Shown here in pieces: positions 57,782 through 64,000 of a DNA stretch of 64,000 nt. How positions within the stretch are numbered: position 1 is the first letter of the stretch; every line of letters starts with the position of its first letter. This DNA comes from a virus. The notes under the pieces are model-generated. The model was given only the letters and a program-made list of their open reading frames with translations. It searched no databases and was not told where the DNA came from. Where the stretch lies: positions 35,004-99,003 of the IMG/VR virus record IMGVR_UViG_3300021364_000008, one strand, 5' to 3'. The position numbers and the translations under genes are program-made.

Positions 57782-58387
57782 ATGTCATCTAAAAAAGAAA
57801 GAACTAATTTTGTTCATGGTCATAGGTCTAGAGGAACCATAAAATTTGGACACCTTCATATGGGAAGTGAGGGTGAATTGAAGTCTGATGTGCAGTCTGG
57901 AGTAATGCTTCAGGCATTTGACTCTAGACATTATATGACAATGGATATTAATGGTGTTAGAAAGGGATGGACTTTGAATAGATGTCCTGGAGTCTATTCT
58001 ATTAGATGTGCTACTAATGTCACTCCAGGAGAACTTGGATATGTTTTGCTATGTGAGCAGGGGGATATTTCAATTTCTGCCCCAAATGGAAGAATTAGAT
58101 TGTTTGCCCAAGACATTGATTTGAGGGCAGAAGGTCCTGATAACCAAAGAGGATCAATTAATTTGGATAGTAGTCAATCTGTAAATATTGATACTCAGGT
58201 TGTTGATGTTAAAGGTGATGCTGGAATTAGAATATTTACCCCCTACACTTTAGATCTTATTGGAAATCAGACTGTTCACTTTACTTCCAATTTTATTCGC
58301 GGTCTTTCTGCAGCATCTTCGAGGCAATCTTCTAAAACAAATTCATTAACTTCAAAATCATTTCAAACAAAATCTTTATACACTTAA
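57782..58387 (+). CDS. Virion protein next to gp5, probable spike tip or plug
   Basis: A 201-residue protein. A His-rich start (F-V-H-G-H-R-S-R-G, H-L-H-M-G) leads into beta repeats (G-D-I-S-I-S-A-P-N-G-R-I-R-L-F-A and I-N-L-D-S-S-Q-S-V-N-I-D) resembling the triple-stranded beta-helix of spike needles and the gp5 C-terminal domain. It begins 2 bases after gp5. It could be the needle moved to a separate gene, or another fibre-like component. Confidence 0.55.
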   Translation: MSSKKERTNFVHGHRSRGTIKFGHLHMGSEGELKSDVQSGVMLQAFDSRHYMTMDINGVRKGWTLNRCPGVYSIRCATNVTPGELGYVLLCEQGDISISAPNGRIRLFAQDIDLRAEGPDNQRGSINLDSSQSVNIDTQVVDVKGDAGIRIFTPYTLDLIGNQTVHFTSNFIRGLSAASSRQSSKTNSLTSKSFQTKSLYT

Positions 58388-58391
58388 AATT

Positions 58392-59072
58392 ATGTCTTTT
58401 TCTGTAGATACTTTAGAATCTTCCCATCAACTTGTTCTTGGCAATGGATATAATATTATTCATATGGGACTTGGTGATTCATCTGTTCGTGGATCTGGAT
58501 ATCTAGAGGGTCCTATAGTTGTTGGGAATAGTAATAAGTATCTGTCATCTTCACCGACAGATTCTGCAACTTTAATGATTGGAGAATCTACAAATAATGA
58601 TTCTATTATTAGACCATTTTATTCATTGATGGTTCAGACTTTTGCAAGAATTAAATCATATCTCAAGATTGATTTTCTTCTTTCAGTTAGATTTATTAAA
58701 GCCAAAGTAATCTATACTGAAAAATTATTTGCCAAGGTAAAAAACTTTAGAATTGACCATCCTTTAGATCCAAAAAATAAATATCTAGTATACTCTTCTC
58801 TTGAAGGTCCTGAAGTTGGTGTTTATTTTAGAGGAAGACTTAGAAATTCTAATGAAATTTTAATTCCAAAATATTGGAAAGAACTGGTTGATTCGAGTTC
58901 AATTACTGTTCAACTTCAACCAATTGGTTCTCATCAGGAAATTGCTATCAAAGGAATTCAAAATGATAAAATAGTTGTTCAATCGAGAGGTGGATTGCCA
59001 ATCGATTGCTATTATCATATTTTTGCGGAAAGAAAAGACGTTCCTAAGTTGGAAGTGGAGGTAAGTAAATAA
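58392..59072 (+). CDS. Fibre or baseplate-tip protein with C-terminal cap domain, paralogue 1
   Basis: A 226-residue protein. A beta-rich N-terminus leads to a C-terminal domain of about 105 residues with F-R-I-D-H-P-L-D-P, S-S-L-E-G-P-E-V-G-V-Y-F-R-G-R-L, I-P-K-Y-W-K-E-L-V-D and S-I-T-V-Q-L. This domain is common at the end of phage tail-tip and fibre proteins and is repeated in the next gene, so the two are paralogues. The stop overlaps the next start by one base. Confidence 0.65.
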   Translation: MSFSVDTLESSHQLVLGNGYNIIHMGLGDSSVRGSGYLEGPIVVGNSNKYLSSSPTDSATLMIGESTNNDSIIRPFYSLMVQTFARIKSYLKIDFLLSVRFIKAKVIYTEKLFAKVKNFRIDHPLDPKNKYLVYSSLEGPEVGVYFRGRLRNSNEILIPKYWKELVDSSSITVQLQPIGSHQEIAIKGIQNDKIVVQSRGGLPIDCYYHIFAERKDVPKLEVEVSK

Positions 59073-59803
59073 TGGCAAATATTTGGAACATTGGCCCTTA
59101 TGGAACATTTACTGGTCCTAGTGGAAAATATAATTTTGATGACAGTGAACCAAATTGGTGGAAAAATGTTGGATATGACGTAGAGTTTACTCTTTCAGAT
59201 GTTGCTTGTGTTTTATACAACACTCTTGATGATTATGCTTTAATGAGACTTGATGGAACCAATACTTCCAAAGTGACTATTGAAAGAAGTTCTGGACCAT
59301 TAACACTTTTCAATGTTCAATCGGGAGTTTCTGTTTTCAGTGGAGAAGTTTATTCAAATGCAGGTGGACATAGATTATCTGCAAAGAAAAACTTTGATAT
59401 TCCTCATCCAAATAAACCTGGATGGAGGTTGAGGCATACTTGTTTGGAAGGTCCTGAGAATGCAGTATATTTTAGAGGAAAACTTAAGGATTCTACAGTG
59501 ATTGATCTTCCAGATTACTGGAAAGATTTTGTTGATTCTGAAAGTATTACTGTACATTTAACTCAAGTTGGATCTCAGCAGGATTTAATCTTAGATAGGA
59601 TAGAAGATAATAAGATTTTTATTAAATCAGGATCTGGTTGTTCTATAAATTGTCACTATATAGTTTATGGAAATAGAACTGATGGTGAAGACTTGATAGT
59701 TGAATATGAAGGAGAAACTCCTGCAGATTATCCTGGAAATAATGATGAGTATTCAGTTGTTGGTTGGAATTATGATGTAAGAACTAACAAAAAAGAATCT
59801 TAA
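59072..59803 (+). CDS. Fibre or baseplate-tip protein with C-terminal cap domain, paralogue 2
   Basis: A 243-residue protein with the same C-terminal domain as its neighbour: F-D-I-P-H-P-N-K-P-G-W-R-L-R-H, C-L-E-G-P-E-N-A-V-Y-F-R-G-K-L and L-P-D-Y-W-K-D-F-V-D. The N-terminal 100 residues (G-P-Y-G-T-F-T-G-P-S-G-K-Y-N-F) are different and may bind another partner. A tandem duplication of the cap domain with exchange of the attachment part is the simplest explanation. Confidence 0.65.
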   Translation: MANIWNIGPYGTFTGPSGKYNFDDSEPNWWKNVGYDVEFTLSDVACVLYNTLDDYALMRLDGTNTSKVTIERSSGPLTLFNVQSGVSVFSGEVYSNAGGHRLSAKKNFDIPHPNKPGWRLRHTCLEGPENAVYFRGKLKDSTVIDLPDYWKDFVDSESITVHLTQVGSQQDLILDRIEDNKIFIKSGSGCSINCHYIVYGNRTDGEDLIVEYEGETPADYPGNNDEYSVVGWNYDVRTNKKES

Positions 59804-59804
59804 A

Positions 59805-62417
59805 ATGCCATTTACATTTGCCAAAAGTTATTCTATTGATAAGATACAGGAATTTGATCCTGGTATAGATACATTTTTTGGAGATACTTATTCAATTCCG
59901 GATTTGCTTGAGGATCTGGAAGCAAATCAACTGAGATCAAATGTAAATTTATATGTTAAAGGTCCTCTATTTGACCAATTTGATAATAAGGGTGGTTCTG
60001 GTCAAGTTCTTTTAACTGATGCTAATGGTGTTTTTTGGGGAAATGTATCTGGAATTGGATCACCTCTTCAATCAATTGCAGTTTTGGATGAGGGTGGATT
60101 TATTGCAACAGTATCTACTTTAAATTTTCTTGATGGAACTGATCCCACCAATCTTATACAAGTAACTCAAGGAATTAGTGGTTCAGTTGTAAATATTACT
60201 GTATCTGATAGGTGGTCTCTTTCTGGAGGTGATATCTACAGAAATAGTAAAGTTGGAATTAATAATTCTTCTCCAGCATATGATCTAGATGTAACTGGAA
60301 CTGTTAATATTACATCTACATTGAATGCTGATGGTTCTGTAACCTTTAATTCCACATTAGATGTTGATGGTGCCACTATACTCAACAGCACTTTAGAAGT
60401 TACTGACCAAACAACTTTAGATGGATTTGTTCAGATTAATAATGATGTAATCATTACTGGATTTACAACTGGAACAATTTCAACCTCCATTTTATCAAGA
60501 ACATCAGAATTTTCAGAAGTTTCTACTGCTTCTACATTTATAAAAACTGTAGAAACTACAACAAATCAGGAGTATTATATTCCCTTTGTAGAGAACTCAA
60601 CTTCTACTGATGAAGAAACAATCCGAGTCGATTCTGGAATTAAATACAATCCAAGTGATGATTCATTAACTATTGATGGAGATCTTTTAGTTGATCAGAA
60701 TGCAAAAGTTGTGGGGACATTAGAACTTGATAATGCTCTGATTGATATTAATGGAAATACTGCTGTAGGAAAAACGGATTATCGTCTTGCTTCTGTCGGA
60801 ACTGGTGTTTCTTGGAGACCTCCTGGTGTAGAAACGCAAAATGCAATCTGGGTGACTGTAGATGGAAATGATTCTAACAGTGGATATTTGGAAGGTGATG
60901 CAAAGAGAACAATAGGATCTGCTGCATCAATTGCAAAATCTGGAGATACTATTTTTGTAAGATCTGGAGTTTATTATGAAAATAATCCTATTGGATTGAG
61001 AACTGATGTATCTGTTTCTGGTCAGGATCTTCGTTTAGTCACAGTAGTTCCCACCAATGTAACTAAGGATGTTTTTCACGTTAGAAGAGGGTGTTTAATT
61101 GAAAATTTAAACTTTGCAGGAACTAGCGTATCAGTTGCCCATACCGGTTGTGGTGCTGTTGCATTTCCTCCAACAAATCCTTCTGATTATGCTAATAGTG
61201 GTTATATTGCAGCAGGACCTACACTGGAAGGACCAACTGGAAGATGGAGAAGTCCTTATGTGAGAAACTGCACTAACTTTATGAGTGGTAGTATTGGAAT
61301 GAAGATTAATGGAGATCATGCATCAGTTGCTGATCCAATTAATAATATTGGAAATAATTTAAAGTCAATGGTTTGTGACTCCTTTACGCAATATAATGAG
61401 AATGGAATAGGAGTATCTATTACAAATAATGGGTATGCTCAATTAGTTTCTATCTTTACTATTAACTGTGATAAAGGAATATATGTTGATAGTGGAGGAT
61501 CTTGCGACCTTACAAACTCCAATTCATCATTTGGCAATTTTGGTCTTTATGCAGTTGGATTGGGTGCAACAGAATATACTGGAGAAGTATTGGCAGACAC
61601 TATTGCAGATAATGATGTTATTGTATTAAATTCTGTTTATGATTCAAATTTAAGTCCTAGAAGACCTTACGATGGTCAGGCACTTTGGTTTAAAATTAAT
61701 TTAGATAATTATCCAGATGCAGTTGGAACCGGAACAATTACCTCACCCTTAGAACAGTTGGATAGAATTGTAGTTACAAATGGCGGGTCTGGATATAGTG
61801 CAGCAAATCCACCATCAGTTCTAATTGTAGATTTAAATGATGGTTCACAACTTCCAAAAGGTCCTCAAGGTATTATTGCAGAGGCAAGTCCTACAGTAGA
61901 TCCCACCACGGGCCAAATCACTGAAATTGATGTAGTCAATAGTGGAAGAAATTACCTTTCGAGTCAAAATATTTCAGTAGTTGTTGAAGGAAATGCAACT
62001 GCAACTGCAATTATGTCACCTATATATTTCACAGTATCTGAGGCAACTGAACCAAGTTCATCTGGAGTTACTACTGTTACATTTAATGAATTTATTCCTT
62101 ATGAACTTTTTGCTAATGATGAAGTTGAACTCAAGAGAATCAGTCGTATTTTGACCAGTTCTCATTCATTTGAATATATTGGATCTGGAACAGATATAAA
62201 TACATCTATACCTCTACAAGGTGCTGTTCCAATTAAGGCAAATGAAGTTGTTGCATTAGATGGAGCACAAATTCCCTTCACAAGTACTGATCAAAAAGGC
62301 AACTTTGATATTGGTGATGGTATTCAAATTGACCAGACTACATCAACAATCAGAGGAAGAGATTTTAGTAGAGCTATACGAGCAGAAGTTACACCATTAA
62401 TACTTGCACTGAGATAA
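59805..62417 (+). CDS. Long fibre-like protein with parallel beta-helix domain
   Basis: An 870-residue protein. A helical start (Y-S-I-D-K-I-Q-E-F) precedes a repetitive beta shaft (about 130-270: V-T-G-T-V-N-I-T-S-T-L, T-F-N-S-T-L-D-V). A right-handed beta-helix begins at about 350 with W-V-T-V-D-G-N-D-S-N-S-G and A-S-I-A-K-S-G-D-T-I-F-V-R-S-G-V-Y-Y-E-N, the DUF1565/pectate-lyase type start. Later parts contain the G-x-G-Y modules (V-T-N-G-G-S-G-Y-S). No lyase residues are obvious. It probably contributes to the baseplate-attached fibres. Confidence 0.65.
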   Translation: MPFTFAKSYSIDKIQEFDPGIDTFFGDTYSIPDLLEDLEANQLRSNVNLYVKGPLFDQFDNKGGSGQVLLTDANGVFWGNVSGIGSPLQSIAVLDEGGFIATVSTLNFLDGTDPTNLIQVTQGISGSVVNITVSDRWSLSGGDIYRNSKVGINNSSPAYDLDVTGTVNITSTLNADGSVTFNSTLDVDGATILNSTLEVTDQTTLDGFVQINNDVIITGFTTGTISTSILSRTSEFSEVSTASTFIKTVETTTNQEYYIPFVENSTSTDEETIRVDSGIKYNPSDDSLTIDGDLLVDQNAKVVGTLELDNALIDINGNTAVGKTDYRLASVGTGVSWRPPGVETQNAIWVTVDGNDSNSGYLEGDAKRTIGSAASIAKSGDTIFVRSGVYYENNPIGLRTDVSVSGQDLRLVTVVPTNVTKDVFHVRRGCLIENLNFAGTSVSVAHTGCGAVAFPPTNPSDYANSGYIAAGPTLEGPTGRWRSPYVRNCTNFMSGSIGMKINGDHASVADPINNIGNNLKSMVCDSFTQYNENGIGVSITNNGYAQLVSIFTINCDKGIYVDSGGSCDLTNSNSSFGNFGLYAVGLGATEYTGEVLADTIADNDVIVLNSVYDSNLSPRRPYDGQALWFKINLDNYPDAVGTGTITSPLEQLDRIVVTNGGSGYSAANPPSVLIVDLNDGSQLPKGPQGIIAEASPTVDPTTGQITEIDVVNSGRNYLSSQNISVVVEGNATATAIMSPIYFTVSEATEPSSSGVTTVTFNEFIPYELFANDEVELKRISRILTSSHSFEYIGSGTDINTSIPLQGAVPIKANEVVALDGAQIPFTSTDQKGNFDIGDGIQIDQTTSTIRGRDFSRAIRAEVTPLILALR

Positions 62418-62420
62418 GAT

Positions 62421-63080
62421 ATGGCAGTTGCACCACTTAATAAGTTTTTAACAATAGCAGTTCCTGTTGCTCCTGGAGAGCAGACTATCTATACAACTCC
62501 TGTTGGAGTATCTGCTATTTTACTTTATGCCCAAGTATCTAATGTAGGAATTAATACATATCCAACAGTTACATTTACTCATAGAAGAACAAGTGTTGCA
62601 TCAAGAACTTCTGGCAATACTAGAAATAATAGAGTTATTAAGGATGTAGAAATACCACCTAATGATTCTGTGATTATTATTGATGGTAGATTGGTCCTTG
62701 AAAGAACTGCAATTATCTCAGATTCAATTGTAATTGAAGGATCTCAAGCAGGAATTGTATCTGTTTATGATTGTCAATATGATCATACAACTGGATTGAC
62801 TACAGTAACAACTGTAGGACCTCATAATTTTTCTGTTGGTGAGCAAGTTACAATGAGTGGATTAGCGTTTACTTGCAGCCAATCCACTGGAATTACTACA
62901 AACATTTTCCCAGAACCTCAAGTTGCATTTGTTGTAGATAGTGTTGGTGGTGGTGGAACTGTATTTGAAACTACTGCAGGTACAGTAACTGGAATTGCTC
63001 ATACATATTTAAGTGGAGGAGAAGTTGGACCACTTCAAATGGAATTCATCTGCAGCATCTTGGAAAATAGTACTGTATAA
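62421..63080 (+). CDS. Virion-associated beta protein
   Basis: A 219-residue protein. The first half ([10 protein letters not shown] and R-L-V-L-E-R-T-A-I) is a jelly-roll-like beta domain repeated in many cyanophage structural genes. The second half, [16 protein letters not shown], is a short domain often found in fibre subunits. It starts 3 bases after the beta-helix gene and 2 bases before the collagen-like gene. Role unknown. Confidence 0.55.
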   Translation: MAVAPLNKFLTIAVPVAPGEQTIYTTPVGVSAILLYAQVSNVGINTYPTVTFTHRRTSVASRTSGNTRNNRVIKDVEIPPNDSVIIIDGRLVLERTAIISDSIVIEGSQAGIVSVYDCQYDHTTGLTTVTTVGPHNFSVGEQVTMSGLAFTCSQSTGITTNIFPEPQVAFVVDSVGGGGTVFETTAGTVTGIAHTYLSGGEVGPLQMEFICSILENSTV

Positions 63081-63082
63081 CA

Positions 63083-64000
63083 ATGACTAAGTATTTCAGT
63101 GGAAGAAAAACGGTAACACCTTTTTCTGGATTAAGTGCAGATAGGCACAGATATCTTGGGCTGGAGCAAGCAGAACCAAATTTAGGTTTTCCTGGGGAAA
63201 AAAATGTATCCATTGCTCAGACCTACTATTATCTTATTACTCCTGAAAATGGAACTGTATATGATAGATATTGGTTACAACAATCTCCTGCTAATCTTGT
63301 AAATGGAATTTCAATTTTTGATGAAGGCATTTTAGTTGGAACTGCAAATAGTGTTTCTAAAATAGATTTTGTGGGGGCAGCGATAACTGCTACTGCATCT
63401 GGAACTATTTCAACAGTTACTGTTTTTGCTCCAGGCAAAAATGGAGAAATATTATATAATAATCTTGGAGATATTCAATCTACTCCAAATATTATTATAA
63501 ATTCAAATTTTGTTGGCATAGGAACCACAATACCAACAGAAAGTTTAGACGTAAGTGGAACTATAAGAATTCGTGGAGGTCTTTATGATTATTACAATCA
63601 AGTTGGAGTTGCAGGATCTCTTTTAATTTCAACTGGCGCTGGTGTTTCTTGGGCGAGTGTCAGTGAAGTTGGATTAAATGGCCCTCAAGGTTTTCAGGGA
63701 GTTCAAGGTGCTCAAGGTGCTCAAGGTGCTCAAGGTGTACAGGGTGCTTTAGGTCCTCAAGGTTTTCAGGGAGTTCAAGGTGCTCAAGGAGTTCAGGGTG
63801 CTTTAGGTCCTCAAGGTTTTCAGGGAGTTCAAGGTGCTCAAGGAGTTCAGGGTGCTTTAGGTGCTCAAGGTTTTCAGGGAGTTCAAGGTGCTCAAGGAGT
63901 TCGGGGTGCTTTAGGTCCTCAAGGTTTTCAGGGAGTTCAAGGTGCTCAAGGAGCACAAGGTGCTCAAGGAGCACAAGGAGTTCAAGGTGCTCAAGGAGTT
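63083..64000 (+). CDS. Collagen-like Gly-X-Gln fibre protein (3' end outside window)
   Basis: The frame is open from ATG 63083 to the window end (306 codons). The first 130 residues form a beta-rich attachment domain, followed by a V-G-I-G-T-T shaft. From 63680 it is uninterrupted Gly-X-Y triplets in which Y is Gln nearly throughout ([12 protein letters not shown]), broken by G-A-L and one G-V-R. Longer units recur every 54 bases (63752, 63806, 63860, 63914). Three chains are expected to form a collagen-like triple helix in a virion fibre. Prolines occur only in X, and a prolyl hydroxylase is encoded at 29635. Confidence 0.85.
   Translation, partial: MTKYFSGRKTVTPFSGLSADRHRYLGLEQAEPNLGFPGEKNVSIAQTYYYLITPENGTVYDRYWLQQSPANLVNGISIFDEGILVGTANSVSKIDFVGAAITATASGTISTVTVFAPGKNGEILYNNLGDIQSTPNIIINSNFVGIGTTIPTESLDVSGTIRIRGGLYDYYNQVGVAGSLLISTGAGVSWASVSEVGLNGPQGFQGVQGAQGAQGAQGVQGALGPQGFQGVQGAQGVQGALGPQGFQGVQGAQGVQGALGAQGFQGVQGAQGVRGALGPQGFQGVQGAQGAQGAQGAQGVQGAQGV
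63680..64000. repeat. Nested collagen-type tandem repeat (9-bp units inside 54-bp units)
   Basis: GGxxxxCAR-type 9-base triplet codons are grouped in an 18-residue unit beginning [12 protein letters not shown]. Unit starts at 63680, 63752, 63806, 63860 and 63914 give one 72-base and then 54-base periods. The array continues past the window. Confidence 0.9.

Noticed and set aside
63660-63974. Minus-strand 104-residue Leu/Glu/His repeat frame
   Set aside because: It is the complement of the collagen-like array; the repeat keeps the opposite strand open. The plus frame has a proper start and attachment domain.
1-64000. Photosystem genes (psbA/psbD) or other classical cyanophage photosynthesis genes
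   Set aside because: Looked for and not seen in this window; only hli represents the photosynthesis set.

Overview
The window looks like part of the genome of a T4-like cyanophage (a marine cyanomyovirus infecting Synechococcus or Prochlorococcus). The evidence is a set of T4 core genes (gp33, gp59, gp32, gp53, gp48, gp4, gp54, gp26, gp51, gp27-like and gp5-like hub proteins, GH24 lysozyme) together with cyanophage accessory genes (high-light-inducible protein, SpeD, ThyX, PhoH, glutaredoxin, prolyl-4-hydroxylase, DUF1825 and DUF4278-like proteins). The DNA is AT-rich and tightly packed, with ATGA/TTGA start-stop overlaps. T4-type late promoters (TATAAATA or CTAAATA) often overlap stop codons. 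Family names come from recognising motifs by eye; no database search was run.

Layout. 1-6557: a sugar-modification cluster with several glycosyltransferases (GT2-like, DUF5672-like, GT15-like, GT25), a GalE-like epimerase and a methyltransferase broken by one extra A in an A7 run. 6554-7850: two host-type promoters driving an SLH/beta-barrel outer-membrane protein gene and hli. 7871-16080: lysozyme and a run of late virion genes, two ending in peptidase-S74 chaperone domains. 16077-30871: three paralogous giant proteins (959, 968 and 973 aa), each with exactly 18 kelch-like repeats in three blocks of six, interleaved with enzyme genes (glycosyltransferases, two oxygenase-like proteins, a sulfotransferase, a prolyl-4-hydroxylase). 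31031-32678: a TnpB remnant and a GT2-methyltransferase fusion. 32800-42270: early/middle genes (small membrane proteins, glutaredoxin, speD, many tiny ORFs, intein-bearing thyX, phoH, a PD-(D/E)XK nuclease, gp33, gp59, DUF1825, gp32). 42267-45605, minus strand: gp53, gp48, gp4, a NUMOD homing-endonuclease-like ORF and a duplicated gp4 start. 45637-64000, plus strand: gp54 (C-terminal tail frameshifted), gp26, gp51, two large tail proteins with peptidoglycan-hydrolase domains, hub proteins and fibre genes, ending in a collagen-like Gly-X-Gln gene that runs off the window.

How it fits together. Eight promoters of the form TTGACN-N17-TAnnnT sit before accessory and replication genes and would be read by host sigma-70 RNA polymerase. 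gp33 is the coactivator that would switch transcription to the TATAAATA/CTAAATA late promoters found in front of the virion genes. Two promoters have their -35 box inside the loop of the preceding terminator. One locus stacks a TATAAATA motif inside the spacer of a perfect TTGACA-N17-TATAAT promoter.

The most unusual system is the set of three triple-propeller proteins with their embedded modification enzymes. They look like a swappable set of host-recognition fibres that may be glycosylated, hydroxylated or sulfated. That function is inferred; the 3 x 6 repeat architecture can be read directly.
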